Shown: positions 52,766-62,176 of the stretch, in pieces | Layout of the letters: every line of letters begins with the position of its first letter | Numbering within the stretch: position 1 is the stretch's first letter | Assembly (NCBI GenBank): GCA_030653545.1 | Contig: JAURZE010000022.1 | Span: 372,001 to 436,000, forward strand | Length of the DNA stretch: 64,000 nt | From: Nitrospira sp. | GTDB taxonomy: Bacteria > Nitrospirota > Nitrospiria > Nitrospirales > Nitrospiraceae | Direction: 5' to 3' | Made by a program: the position numbers and the translations under genes | Notes under the pieces: generated by a model | Databases searched by the model: none | What the model was told of the DNA's origin: nothing | What the model saw: only the letters and a program-made list of their open reading frames with translations

Positions 52766-54244
52766 CTACTGCGCTCCCTTCGTGACTGACACCTTCTCAA
52801 GACTGATGGCCAAATATCGGCGCGTGTGGGCGCTCACTTGAAACCGCCCATCCGGCCGAAATCCCAACACACCTACAATTCCTTGAGGGGAATCCAAGAT
52901 CGGAATTCGTCTCCGTTGCGCCGCAGGGACCTTGAGATCCACAAAGTAATCCTGCAACTTCTTGGATCGTCCCTTCATGCCCGCCGGGGCAAATCGATCC
53001 CCGGGTCTCCAGGTTCGAATGTGCAGCGGATACGACAACAGATCCGCATCGACGATCATCACCCATCCCTGGGAAGCGGACAATTGATGGGCCGCTTCAC
53101 GAGACCCTTCTTGTACTCGAATTCGTTGTCCCGTTCCAGTCCATTCGATGACGGAAGGGATCTGCACCGAGCGCCGTTCGAGTCCCGCCTTAGACTCCTG
53201 CGGGAGAGCAACCGCTTGAGCCGGCTGCATGAGCAGCGCGTTCTCAGTCACCCGAATGTGCACACCCCCGACAAAGTGCGTAGCCCCTCCTCGATGTGAC
53301 GAGAGCAGCCGCCGCACGGCCTCAACCGTCGCGAGACTCGAGGCCCGCCGAATCGGATGCATCCGGCGAAACACCTCGCGCAAAACCCTCCGTTGCAGGG
53401 CCAGCGGTTGCGCCTGAAGACGAAGCCGGTCGATGGAATATCCCTCGGCACCATCCGGCTGAACCAGCGAGGCGCATACCATGATCGTCTGGTCTTCCAG
53501 ATACCGATCGTCCTCACGGCACAAATCACCCATCCGGCAAAGCGCATCGACGGCCCCAGGTACAATCTGATTGAGTACGGGAAGCAACTGATGACGAATA
53601 CGGTTACGCGCGTAGATCAGCTTCGCATTACTGGAATCCTGTCGATACGCTTGCCCCATCGCGCCAAGAAATTCCAGCACCTCCCGGCGCCTAACCTCAT
53701 ACAGCGGGCGAACAATCATCCCATCGCGTTGAACCGGCATACCCGCCAGACCCGTGAGTCCGGCTCCACGCAACATCCAAAGCACAATCGTTTCCGCCTG
53801 ATCATCCGCTGTATGGCCGACGACCATGCGATCCGCACCGACCTCTTCGGCCAGCTTGGCCATGGCACGGTACCGTACGTCGCGCGCCTGGACCTGAAGA
53901 GAAATTTGCGGCGGGCGAGTCCGAACGTCCAGCGGCACGCAGCGAAGCGGCACCTGAAGCGCCTCGCACAGCGACATCACAAACGCCTGATCCTCATCGG
54001 ACTCGCGTCCACGAAGGCCGTAATTGAAATGGACCGCCGTCAGCCGCAATCGCCAACGGGGGACCAGCCGATGGAGGAGCGTCAACAGCGCTACGGAGTC
54101 CGGGCCGCCAGACACCGCTACGAGCAGGTGGTGCCCCGGCTCAAACAACCCGCGCGCCCGCACCGTCTTGACGACCCGGTGCAGCAACGGAGGCCAGGCT
54201 CTCCGCGAGACGCGTTGTTCGACCATTGCCATACCCGCCATCAT
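52766..54244 (-). CDS. tilS: tRNA(Ile)-lysidine synthase
   Basis: Converts C34 of tRNA-Ile(CAU) to lysidine so it reads AUA. The 492 residues have the PP-loop SGGPDS (45-50) and the HFNYGLRGRESDEDQAF and GHTADDQAETIVLWMLRG motifs, with a C-terminal domain of WRPGDRFAPAG and SKKLQDYFVDLKVP. ATG 54244 overlaps the ribF stop as ATGA. Slightly longer than average but complete. Confidence 0.95.
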   Translation of the reverse strand: MMAGMAMVEQRVSRRAWPPLLHRVVKTVRARGLFEPGHHLLVAVSGGPDSVALLTLLHRLVPRWRLRLTAVHFNYGLRGRESDEDQAFVMSLCEALQVPLRCVPLDVRTRPPQISLQVQARDVRYRAMAKLAEEVGADRMVVGHTADDQAETIVLWMLRGAGLTGLAGMPVQRDGMIVRPLYEVRRREVLEFLGAMGQAYRQDSSNAKLIYARNRIRHQLLPVLNQIVPGAVDALCRMGDLCREDDRYLEDQTIMVCASLVQPDGAEGYSIDRLRLQAQPLALQRRVLREVFRRMHPIRRASSLATVEAVRRLLSSHRGGATHFVGGVHIRVTENALLMQPAQAVALPQESKAGLERRSVQIPSVIEWTGTGQRIRVQEGSREAAHQLSASQGWVMIVDADLLSYPLHIRTWRPGDRFAPAGMKGRSKKLQDYFVDLKVPAAQRRRIPILDSPQGIVGVLGFRPDGRFQVSAHTRRYLAISLEKVSVTKGAQ

Positions 54245-55188
54245 CCTGCCGACAGCGCACTGCGATGCTCTTGTAAAATCGCTTTGGCTCGCTCCACATC
54301 GATCGCAATTTGACGGCTCAGATCAGCGCCGCTGGGGAACTTGGTGTCGCCGCGCAGCCGCTGAAGAAACCGCACCTCGATCGACTCTCCGTACAGATCC
54401 TGCCGCTCATTCAATAAATGGACTTCCATCAGCCGCTCGCCGGCATCAAACGTCGGCCGGGACCCGATATACGCAACGGAATCGAACCGCTGCTGATTCC
54501 AAATCGTCACCGTCGCATACACTCCGTTCGGCGGAATCACCCGCTCAACCGGCAATCGCAGATTGGCCGTCGGCCAGCCCAACTCCTGCCCCCGCTGAGC
54601 ACCCGGCATGACGACTCCCTGCATCGCATACTGGCGTCCCAGCAACCGGGCCGCGAGATCGACCTGCCCCTCTTGCACTAATTTACGCACACGCGTGGAA
54701 CTGACGATGCCGCCGTCGGCAATCACCGGCGAGACAGGATTCACGGAAAATCCGAATCGTTTCCCCATCACCGTCAACGAGGCGACATTGCCCGTACGCC
54801 CCTTGCCGAAGACAAAATGCTGCCCGACAAAAATCTGCCGCAGGTGCAACCCGCGATACAAGACCAGCTCCGTGAAGGTTTCCGGCGAGAGACTCGCGAA
54901 CGCCGGATCGAACTCCAGGACAATGACTTCATCGATGCCCGCATCCTCGAAACGTTGCAACTTTTCTTCAGGGCTTGTGAGAAACTTCAAATCCACATGA
55001 GGAGCAAGAATCTTGACCGGATGGGGATCGAACGTCAGCACAAGCGCCGTGCCCTCCATCCGACGCGCGGTCTCTACGACCGTCTGCAGCAGCGAGCGAT
55101 GGCCGAGATGATGCCCGTCAAAATTGCCGACCGTGGCCACCGGGTAGGGCCGCCCTTCGCCGCCTGAGTATCCGCGCGTCACCTTCAT
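54241..55188 (-). CDS. ribF: Bifunctional riboflavin kinase/FAD synthetase
   Basis: Makes FMN and then FAD from riboflavin. The 315 residues have the N-terminal adenylyltransferase (TVGNFDGHHLGHRSLL, VVLTFDPHPVKIL-like ALVLTFDPHPVKIL, and ISSTRVRKLVQEG-type SSTRVRKLVQEG) and the C-terminal kinase (GWPTANLRLPVERVIPPNGVYA). ATG 55188 matches the usual N-terminus; an in-frame ATG at 55218, inside hemB, has AAGG directly before it and is possible. It ends in an ATGA overlap with tilS. Confidence 0.93.
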   Translation of the reverse strand: MKVTRGYSGGEGRPYPVATVGNFDGHHLGHRSLLQTVVETARRMEGTALVLTFDPHPVKILAPHVDLKFLTSPEEKLQRFEDAGIDEVIVLEFDPAFASLSPETFTELVLYRGLHLRQIFVGQHFVFGKGRTGNVASLTVMGKRFGFSVNPVSPVIADGGIVSSTRVRKLVQEGQVDLAARLLGRQYAMQGVVMPGAQRGQELGWPTANLRLPVERVIPPNGVYATVTIWNQQRFDSVAYIGSRPTFDAGERLMEVHLLNERQDLYGESIEVRFLQRLRGDTKFPSGADLSRQIAIDVERAKAILQEHRSALSAG

Positions 55189-55195
55189 GCGGGTA

Positions 55196-56167
55196 TCAAT
55201 GGAGCTGCCGGACGGCATCCTTCGCGAAGTAGGTCAAGATGAGATCGGCCCCGGCCCGCCGGATCGAGAGCAGCGATTCCATCATGGCGCGCGTTTCATC
55301 CAGCCAGCCGGCGCGCCCCGCCGCTTTGATCATGCTGTACTCACCACTGACTTGGTACGCCGCGATGGGAAGCAAGGTCCGCGCGCGAGCCTGGGCGATA
55401 ATATCCAGATAGGGCATGGCCGGTTTGACCATCACGATATCCGCCCCTTCCTCCACGTCCGAATCGATTTCGCGCAGCGCTTCCCGTCCGTTGGCCGGAT
55501 CCATCTGATACGACTGGCGATCGCCAAACTGCGGGCTCGAATACGCGGCATCCCGAAACGGGGCATAGAAACAAGACGAGAACTTTGCGGCATACGCCAT
55601 GATCGGCAGTTCGGGGAAACCCGCCTGATCGAGCTCCGCACGAATCGAAGCCACCCGTCCATCCATCATATCGGAAGGGGCCACCATATCGGCGCCGGCT
55701 TCAGCATGCGTGCGGGCCATCGTGCGCAAACACTCCAGCGTTTCATCATTGAGAATTTTGCCGTTTTTCACAATACCGCAATGGCCATGATCAGTGTATT
55801 CATCGATACAGACATCCGTAATGACAGCCAGCCCAGGCACTTGATCCTTCACCGCCTTAATCGCCCGCTGCACGATCCCGTTAGGCTCGTACCCTGATGT
55901 CCCCCGGTCATCTTTTTTCGCAGGAATACCGAACAGGATAATTGCGGGAATGCCAAGAGACTTGACCTCCGCCGCCTCTTTCACCAATAGATCGACCGAC
56001 AGACGGAACTGGCCGGGCATCGACCCGATCTCCTCACGCCGGCCCTGCCCCTCGACGACGAACAAGGGGTAGATGAAATCCGCCGGAGACAGCACGGTTT
56101 CCCGCACCATCCGCCGAAACGAGTCCTGTTGCCGGAGCCGCCGTAACCGCTGGATCGGAAACGCCAT
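55196..56167 (-). CDS. hemB: Delta-aminolevulinic acid dehydratase (porphobilinogen synthase)
   Basis: Condenses two aminolevulinates to porphobilinogen. The 323 residues contain both Schiff-base lysines, K195 in AYAAKFSSCFYAPFRDAA and K248 in VMVKPAMPYLD. The metal loop is DVCIDEYTDHGHCG (118-131), with C120 and C130 kept but the middle Cys replaced by D122, so it is between zinc-type (CxC...C) and Mg-type (DxD...D) enzymes. CBS-protein gene is 6 bases upstream; ribF overlaps or nearly abuts its end. Confidence 0.96.
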   Translation of the reverse strand: MAFPIQRLRRLRQQDSFRRMVRETVLSPADFIYPLFVVEGQGRREEIGSMPGQFRLSVDLLVKEAAEVKSLGIPAIILFGIPAKKDDRGTSGYEPNGIVQRAIKAVKDQVPGLAVITDVCIDEYTDHGHCGIVKNGKILNDETLECLRTMARTHAEAGADMVAPSDMMDGRVASIRAELDQAGFPELPIMAYAAKFSSCFYAPFRDAAYSSPQFGDRQSYQMDPANGREALREIDSDVEEGADIVMVKPAMPYLDIIAQARARTLLPIAAYQVSGEYSMIKAAGRAGWLDETRAMMESLLSIRRAGADLILTYFAKDAVRQLH

Positions 56168-56173
56168 ACAATC

Positions 56174-56566
56174 CTACTTCCTTGGCAAATTCGTCAGAAA
56201 GACCACCAAATCACGAACAGAAATCACACCGACCAACTTCCCCTCGCGCGTCACGCCCAGGTGGCGCACATGCGCCTGAGCCATCAGGTCGTTGGCATCC
56301 AGCAGTGTCTTGCTCTCCTCGATCGTCATGATCGGAGCCGACATGATCTGTTCCACCGTTGCCTTAGTCGCATCCGACCCCGACGCCACCACCCGGCGCA
56401 TCATGTCCGTGTCGGTCACGATACCGATAATCTCTTTGTCGTTGGTAATGAACAAGCTGCCGATCCCGCGATCACGCATAATCCGCGCCGCCGTCTGGGC
56501 GTCGGTATCACGGGCCACGGTGACAAATTTCTCTCGAGGAATCATGAACGATTTCACAGGAACCAT
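56174..56566 (-). CDS. CBS-domain pair protein
   Basis: A 130-residue protein made of two CBS repeats: one with AARIMRDRGIGSLFITND and GIVTDTDMMRRVVA, the other with DANDLMAQAHVRHLGVTRE and GVISVRDLVVFL. Such stand-alone pairs bind adenosyl nucleotides and act as regulators or partners of other enzymes. It lies between the cobA-hemD fusion and hemB, so it may respond to energy charge in tetrapyrrole synthesis; that is inferred from context only. ATG 56566 has GGAG upstream. Confidence 0.92.
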   Translation of the reverse strand: MVPVKSFMIPREKFVTVARDTDAQTAARIMRDRGIGSLFITNDKEIIGIVTDTDMMRRVVASGSDATKATVEQIMSAPIMTIEESKTLLDANDLMAQAHVRHLGVTREGKLVGVISVRDLVVFLTNLPRK

Positions 56567-56611
56567 TGGATACTCCTCCCTTTTGCTGTGTATCTGCCCG
56601 TCATCACACCG

Positions 56612-58180
56612 CTACGGCGCCGTTGCCGTAGCCACCGACACGCCCTTCCCAAAATATCCTGCCATCGCCTCGACCAACGCCGGAATCGTATTCTCGTTGG
56701 GCATAATCGCAACCGAAAATCCCGCCTCTCGCGCGGTCTGTGCCGTGATCGGTCCGATACAGGCTACTGCGACCGATTGTACCAGGACCCGTGCCTGCGC
56801 TTCACCCCCGACCAACTCAATAAAGTTTCGGACCGTCGACGAACTGGTAAAGGTCACGCACTCGATCTCCCGGTCCACCAACAACTGCTTCCAGCTCTCG
56901 ACGGAGTCTCGTGGAACTTCTGTGCGATACACCGGAACGACGTCGACCACCGCCCCGCGAGACCGTAACTCCTCAGGCAGGAGCTCGCGCGCGACTTCAG
57001 CCCGCGGGATGAGCACGCGGGCCCGCGACAGATCCGACTCAGCCAGCGTCGCCAGGACCCCCTCGGCCTGATACTCAGCCGGAACCATATCCGCATTGAG
57101 GCCATACGTCGCCAACTCCTCGGCCGTGCGGGGCCCGATACAGCAAATGCGTCGCCCGGCAAAACTGCGCGCATCATGCCCGCATTTCTGCAGCCGCTTC
57201 ATAAACTGCGCGACGCCATTGACGCTGGTAAAGATCACCCAGTCATACTGGCCGAGCGCGTCAATCGCTCGATCGACCGGCGCCCAATCATTCGGCTCGA
57301 CGATGCGAATCGTGGCCCCTTCGATCGGTTCCGCGCCGGCGGCTGCAAGTAAGCCGGCCAGCTCTCCCGCCTGCTCTTTCGCACGCGTCATCAACACACG
57401 CTTTCCGAACAGCGGCCGCCGCTCGAACCAATTCAACTGCTCTCGAAGCGTGACCACCTCTCCGACGACCACGACCGTCGGTGGCTCCAGCTTCGCCTGC
57501 CGGGACTGCTCCACAATATCGGCCAGCGTCCCGACTACGGTGCGTTGCGCCGCTTTGGTTCCCCATCGAATCAATGCGACCGGGGTCGTCGCCGGACGGC
57601 CTTCGGCGATAAGATTCGACACAATCGAAGGAAGGTTTTTCATCCCCATCAGGAACACCAGCGTGCCGTGACTACTAGCCAGCCGTGGCCACTCGAGCGC
57701 AGTGGTGAGCTTATCGGGATCCTCATGGCCAGTGACAAACGTCACGGTCGATGCCATCGTCCGATGGGTTACGGGAATTCCGGCATAGGCGGGAGCGGCT
57801 ACGGCCGCCGTCACACCGGGAACCACTTCAAAATAGACTCCCGCGGCGGCCAACGCTTCCGCTTCTTCTCCCCCGCGACCGAATACGAACGGATCGCCGC
57901 CCTTCAGGCGGACCACGACCTGTCCCTGCGTCGCCCGCTCAATGAGCATGCGGTTCGTGGTTTCTTGGGGTTGGTATTGTCCGCGCCCCCGCCGGCCCAC
58001 GTAAATGCGCTCGGCCCGGAGCGGAGCATGAGACAACAACACGGGATTCGCGAGGTAATCGTAGAACACCACATCGGCCTGCTCAAGGCATTCCTTGCCC
58101 CGCAAGGTCAAGAGCTTCGGATCTCCCGGACCCGCTCCGACCAGATAGACTCTGCCACTGTGGGGCTTACCTGACATCAA
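56612..58180 (-). CDS. cobA-hemD: Uroporphyrinogen-III C-methyltransferase/uroporphyrinogen-III synthase fusion
   Basis: A two-domain enzyme of 522 residues. The first half is SUMT (CobA), which methylates uroporphyrinogen III twice to precorrin-2: VYLVGAGPGDPKLLTLRG (11-28), VVRLKGGDPFVFGRGGEEAE and VVPGVTAAVAAPAYAGIP. The second (from about residue 260) is uroporphyrinogen-III synthase (HemD): RVLMTRAKEQAGELAGLL and VIFTSVNGVAQFMKRL. The fusion puts making uroporphyrinogen III and its first corrin/siroheme step on one chain, feeding siroheme, heme d1 or corrinoids. It overlaps hemC as ATGA. Confidence 0.95.
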   Translation of the reverse strand: MMSGKPHSGRVYLVGAGPGDPKLLTLRGKECLEQADVVFYDYLANPVLLSHAPLRAERIYVGRRGRGQYQPQETTNRMLIERATQGQVVVRLKGGDPFVFGRGGEEAEALAAAGVYFEVVPGVTAAVAAPAYAGIPVTHRTMASTVTFVTGHEDPDKLTTALEWPRLASSHGTLVFLMGMKNLPSIVSNLIAEGRPATTPVALIRWGTKAAQRTVVGTLADIVEQSRQAKLEPPTVVVVGEVVTLREQLNWFERRPLFGKRVLMTRAKEQAGELAGLLAAAGAEPIEGATIRIVEPNDWAPVDRAIDALGQYDWVIFTSVNGVAQFMKRLQKCGHDARSFAGRRICCIGPRTAEELATYGLNADMVPAEYQAEGVLATLAESDLSRARVLIPRAEVARELLPEELRSRGAVVDVVPVYRTEVPRDSVESWKQLLVDREIECVTFTSSSTVRNFIELVGGEAQARVLVQSVAVACIGPITAQTAREAGFSVAIMPNENTIPALVEAMAGYFGKGVSVATATAP

Positions 58181-59124
58181 GCCCTTCCATAAATCTCGCC
58201 CAGAATCTTGTCCGCACCCCGCGCGAGCAACCGTTCCGCCAGCCTGGTACCCAAGATCTGCGCCTCGGCCCTCGTTCCTTGCACGGCATCTCGAATGACG
58301 GTCTTGCCATCCACACTCGCGACCAGCCCCTCCAGATGCACCTGGTCATTCGTCAATGTCGCATAAGCCGCGATCGGCACCTGACAACCGCCTTCCAATC
58401 GATGCAACAACGCACGTTCGGCCGTCACCGCCACCTGCGTCGGCTGATGGGTCAGCCGGCTCAAAATGGAGCGCACGAACTGATCATTCGACCGCCCCTC
58501 AATGCCCAAAGCCCCTTGCCCGATCGCCGGGAGACAGAGTTGCGGATCGAGATATTCGGTGATTTCTTCCGTCCATCCCAAACGCCGTAGTCCGGCTGCG
58601 GCCAGGATAATCGCATCGAACTGCCCTTCTTTGAGTTTCTTCAACCGGGTATCAAGATTGCCCCGGAGCATCTCGATCCGGAGATCCGGTCGCGCGTGAA
58701 GAAACTGCGATTGCCGGCGCAAGCTGCTCGATCCCACACGGGCTCCGACGGGTAACTCCTGAAAGCGGCAACCAGTTCGGCTGATCAACGCATCCCGCGA
58801 ATCCTCGCGCGGAGGCACACAGAGAATCTCCAGCCCGTCCGGCAACTGCGTCGGGACATCTTTCATGCTATGCACCGCAAAATCAATTTCGCCGCTCAAC
58901 AGGGCCTCTTCGATTTCCTTGACGAACAGGCCCTTTCCGCCGATCTTCGCGAGGGGCACATCGACGATCTTGTCGCCCGACGTTTGTATCCGGGTGAGCG
59001 TCACCGTGATATCAGGCGCAATCGCCTGTACTTGCGCCTGAAACCACTCGCTCTGCTGTAACGCCAGCTTGCTCGCCCTGGTGCCCAGAACCAGGGTGGT
59101 TCGTGCGGCTGTTGGTGTCGACAC
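58177..59124 (-). CDS. hemC: Porphobilinogen deaminase (hydroxymethylbilane synthase)
   Basis: Polymerises four porphobilinogens to hydroxymethylbilane. The 315 residues have the family start VLGTRASKLALQQ, the DFAVHSMKDVPTQLP loop, GARVGSSSLRRQSQ and the dipyrromethane-cofactor cysteine C247 in LEGGCQVPIAAY. The frame is open to 59202, inside hemA, but the GTG at 59124 has GGAG eight bases upstream and gives a normal N-terminus. 22 bases after the hemA stop and coupled to cobA-hemD by ATGA. Confidence 0.95.
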   Translation of the reverse strand: MSTPTAARTTLVLGTRASKLALQQSEWFQAQVQAIAPDITVTLTRIQTSGDKIVDVPLAKIGGKGLFVKEIEEALLSGEIDFAVHSMKDVPTQLPDGLEILCVPPREDSRDALISRTGCRFQELPVGARVGSSSLRRQSQFLHARPDLRIEMLRGNLDTRLKKLKEGQFDAIILAAAGLRRLGWTEEITEYLDPQLCLPAIGQGALGIEGRSNDQFVRSILSRLTHQPTQVAVTAERALLHRLEGGCQVPIAAYATLTNDQVHLEGLVASVDGKTVIRDAVQGTRAEAQILGTRLAERLLARGADKILGEIYGRA

Positions 59125-59146
59125 AGGTCTCACTCCTACATCAGTT

Positions 59147-60535
59147 CTACGGTTGCTTCCGACCGGCCGTCCGGGAAGGAACCTGCTCAATGAGAGGCTC
59201 ACTCAAATCGTGGGCGAGACAGGATGATGGTTCGACCGTTGAGTCTCCACGCGGCTCGGGAGGCTGTGCCGCTTCAAGGCTGAAAAAGCGGCGCGCGGCT
59301 TCGACAAACGCCGCCCCGCTCGACGAATTCACCTCGGACTTCAACGTCACCATCGTCCCGTGAATCATCTTGTTCACAATCGACGACGCTAACCCCTCGA
59401 CAAGCTCCCGATCCTGGGCCGGCAGGTGTGCGAGCCGCCCCAAGGTCTTGTCCAATTCGCTGCGCTTGATCTCATCCGCCCGCTGCTTCAACGCGACAAT
59501 CGTCGGCGTCACTTCCAACGACTTCATCCACTCGCGCAATACCCCGACCTCTTCCACCACCATCTGCTCAGCCTTATCGGCTTCCTGCAAACGCTCGGCG
59601 CGATTTTTTTCCACCCGCTGCTTCAAATCGTCGATATCGAACAAAAACGCATTGTCGACATGCCGCACCGCCGGATCGATATTGCGCGGGACCGAAATAT
59701 CGATCAAAAACATCGGCCGGTTCATCCGCGCAGTCACCGCCCGCTGCACATCATCGGCGCTGATGAGATAGTGCGACGCGCCCGTCGAGACCAGCACGAT
59801 ATCGGCCGACGCCATATCGTCCTTGTATTGCTCGAACGGCACCGCCGTCCCGCCGAACTTCTCCGCCAAATCGACGGCATGTTGCGGGGTCCTGGTGGTA
59901 ATCCGCACCTGGCCGACCCCCTGCGCAATGAGGTGTTGGGCCGCCAACTTGGCCATTTCCCCCGCCCCGACCAGCAAGACGGTTCGATGCCCGAGGTCCG
60001 AAAAAATCTTCTTGGCGAGTTCGACCGCCGCATAGCTGACCGACACGGCCATCTCGGCAATCTTCGTTTCGGTCCGCACGCGCTTGGCGACGGAAATGGC
60101 TTTCTTGACGACCTTGTTCATGATCAGCCCGGTCGTCTTATGCGCCAGCGCCGATTCAAACGCCTCTTTCAACTGCCCGAGGATCTGAGATTCACCCACG
60201 ATCATCGAGTCGAGACTGGCCGCCACACGAAACAGATGCGTGATGGCTCGGTCGCCGGCATGCCAATACAAATGCGGGGTCAGCTGTTCAGAGGAGAGAG
60301 AGAGATGGGTATCGGCCAGGAATTCCTGGATCCGCCCATACCCCTGCTCGATATCGTCGACGACAGAATAGACTTCGACACGATTGCAGGTGGACAGAAG
60401 CAAGCCTTCTTTCACGCCGGAATAAGACGTCAGCCGGCTGAGCGCCTCGCCCATCCGGCTCTCCGGCACCGCCAGCTTCTCGCGAATTTCGACGGGCGCC
60501 GTCTTATGACTGAGCCCGACTACGATTACATGCAT
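59147..60535 (-). CDS. hemA: Glutamyl-tRNA reductase
   Basis: Reduces Glu-tRNA to glutamate-1-semialdehyde, the first committed step of C5 tetrapyrrole synthesis. The 462 residues include VVGLSHKTAPVEIREK at the start, the catalytic Cys C50 in LSTCNRVEVYSVV, the NADPH loop LLVGAGEMAKLAAQHL, the IDISVPRNIDP motif and the C-terminal dimerisation helix. The ATG at 60535 fits the family start; the frame is open to 60574 inside the CcsA-type gene. It follows that gene by 1 base. Confidence 0.96.
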   Translation of the reverse strand: MHVIVVGLSHKTAPVEIREKLAVPESRMGEALSRLTSYSGVKEGLLLSTCNRVEVYSVVDDIEQGYGRIQEFLADTHLSLSSEQLTPHLYWHAGDRAITHLFRVAASLDSMIVGESQILGQLKEAFESALAHKTTGLIMNKVVKKAISVAKRVRTETKIAEMAVSVSYAAVELAKKIFSDLGHRTVLLVGAGEMAKLAAQHLIAQGVGQVRITTRTPQHAVDLAEKFGGTAVPFEQYKDDMASADIVLVSTGASHYLISADDVQRAVTARMNRPMFLIDISVPRNIDPAVRHVDNAFLFDIDDLKQRVEKNRAERLQEADKAEQMVVEEVGVLREWMKSLEVTPTIVALKQRADEIKRSELDKTLGRLAHLPAQDRELVEGLASSIVNKMIHGTMVTLKSEVNSSSGAAFVEAARRFFSLEAAQPPEPRGDSTVEPSSCLAHDLSEPLIEQVPSRTAGRKQP

Positions 60536-60536
60536 C

Positions 60537-61340
60537 TCACGACACCGTCCCGTAGCTCTTGAGGACCACGCCAATCAGCGTCAAAATGACTCCCGCGAAC
60601 CCGATTACGGTTAAGTAGGCCGCCCGTTTCGCGCGCCACCCCACGGTCAGACGTCCAAGAAGCACGACAAAATAGAATAACCAGGTCACCAGCGCCCAGG
60701 TTTGTTCGGGGTTCCAACTCACATAGGCCCCCTTGGCAAACTCCGCGGAAATCGCACCGGTGATGATCCCGAGCGTAAGGAGCGGAAACCCGAGAATGAT
60801 GGATTGCTGGTTCAGATGGTCAAGAAAATCCAACGCCGGCAGCTTGGCATACAACACGTTGAACCGTTTCGACTTGAGAAGGCGGTCTTGGATGAGATAC
60901 ATCACACCCGCAACGAACGCGACGGCAAAACCCACCGTCCCCAACATGCTCAAGGCGACGTGGAGCCAGAGCGTTCGAAACATCGGCTGCAGGGTCGGAG
61001 CCGTATCGGGCAAGGCCGCGGCTGAGATGAGAGACACCAGCGCAAGCGGAACAATGAAAGAACCTAATACGTGAATCCGGTGGCGGAACTCGACGGCGAG
61101 AAATACTAGAATGAGCATCCAGGAGAAAAACGAGAGCGCCTCATGGACACTCGGAGGCGCGGCAGCAGAACTCCCGACCATCCGTGCAACCAGCGCGAGG
61201 GTATGCATCACAAACCCTGCCGCGGTAATGGCCAAAGAGACTTTTGACAGGGCTTCAGAGCGCCGCAATAGATAGGCAAGAAATGAAATAGTCGCGACGA
61301 AGTACAATCCCATCGTCACCATGAAGCAGACTACGGCCAT
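60537..61340 (-). CDS. CcsA/HemX-type cytochrome c assembly membrane protein
   Basis: A 267-residue polytopic protein with about eight helices and the GAYVSWNPEQTWALVTWLFY stretch, a Trp-rich periplasmic motif of the cytochrome c assembly (CcmC/CcsA) superfamily, plus conserved His residues in helices (VALSMLGTVGFAVAFVAG context). It heads the operon before hemA, where HemX-type proteins often sit, so it could regulate HemA or carry heme for cytochrome assembly. No CcsB (ResB) partner is beside it. ATG 61340 has GAGGGA upstream. Confidence 0.87.
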   Translation of the reverse strand: MAVVCFMVTMGLYFVATISFLAYLLRRSEALSKVSLAITAAGFVMHTLALVARMVGSSAAAPPSVHEALSFFSWMLILVFLAVEFRHRIHVLGSFIVPLALVSLISAAALPDTAPTLQPMFRTLWLHVALSMLGTVGFAVAFVAGVMYLIQDRLLKSKRFNVLYAKLPALDFLDHLNQQSIILGFPLLTLGIITGAISAEFAKGAYVSWNPEQTWALVTWLFYFVVLLGRLTVGWRAKRAAYLTVIGFAGVILTLIGVVLKSYGTVS

Positions 61341-61407
61341 GCGGGCATTCCCTCTTTTGCGACGAACGACGAACCGTATCTTGCGGGATTAAAAGAGAAT
61401 TATAGCG

Positions 61408-62145
61408 ATGCGACGAGAACAGAGTCAACAAAGCCGAGCGGTGGAACTCCCCAGCCGGCCGGCGAAGAAGCCTGTCGGTTCACTCTATCTGATTGGAGTC
61501 CCCATCGGGCATCCCGATGACATCACGATCCGTGCACTTAGGACTTTTAACCGGGTGGATGTAATCGCCACTGAGGATCCGATCGCCACGCAGGAACTCT
61601 TACGCCATCACAACCTGTGCGCCGCACTCACGAGCTATGGACCGACCAGGATCAAAGAAAAAGTTGCGGTCCTGATCGACCGACTGCAACAAGGCGCATC
61701 CGTTGCCTTGGTCTCAGATTGTGGTTCGCCTGTGATCTCGGACCCTGGAAGCCTCCTGGTTGCCGCAGCACACAAATACTCCATTCCCGTGCATTCGATC
61801 CCCGGCCCTTCAGCCGTGACCGCTGCGATGGCTGCAGCAGGTTTTTCCGCCGAGGCATTCCACTTTTATGGAAACATGCCTGCACCGACCGGCTCGGGTA
61901 AGCACCGGCTCGCAATGGCTCTGACGCATGCAGAGCCGACGATCCTCTTCTGTCAGACCACCTCATGCCTGGCGATTCTAGAGGCCATTGCAAAAACAGC
62001 CCCGCGCCGCAAAATCGCACTCGCATGCGACCTCACACAACAGCAAGAAACGCTTATGAGAGGAACCGCCCGTCTGATTCTAGAACAGCTGAAACGGATC
62101 CGACCGCCGCGGGCAATTACCATGATCGTGGCAGGAACAAGCTGA
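61408..62145 (+). CDS. rsmI: 16S rRNA (cytidine(1402)-2'-O)-methyltransferase
   Basis: Methylates the 2'-OH of C1402 in 16S rRNA with SAM. The 245-residue product has the tetrapyrrole-methylase fold with GSLYLIGVPIGHPDDITIRA near the start, VALVSDCGSPVISDPGSLLV (the family's VSDAG motif with Cys) and HSIPGPSAVTAAMAAAGF, all diagnostic of RsmI. It is short at the C-terminus compared with longer homologs. It is one of few plus-strand genes, divergent from the hem operon; SD weak (AAAGAGAA). It converges with the TusA-like gene. Confidence 0.93.
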   Translation: MRREQSQQSRAVELPSRPAKKPVGSLYLIGVPIGHPDDITIRALRTFNRVDVIATEDPIATQELLRHHNLCAALTSYGPTRIKEKVAVLIDRLQQGASVALVSDCGSPVISDPGSLLVAAAHKYSIPVHSIPGPSAVTAAMAAAGFSAEAFHFYGNMPAPTGSGKHRLAMALTHAEPTILFCQTTSCLAILEAIAKTAPRRKIALACDLTQQQETLMRGTARLILEQLKRIRPPRAITMIVAGTS

Positions 62146-62176
62146 TAGGGAAAAAGGAAGGAACTCGATCAACGAA

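Noticed and set aside
59426-60562. 378-codon open frame on the plus strand
   Set aside because: Antisense to hemA, whose catalytic and cofactor motifs are intact.
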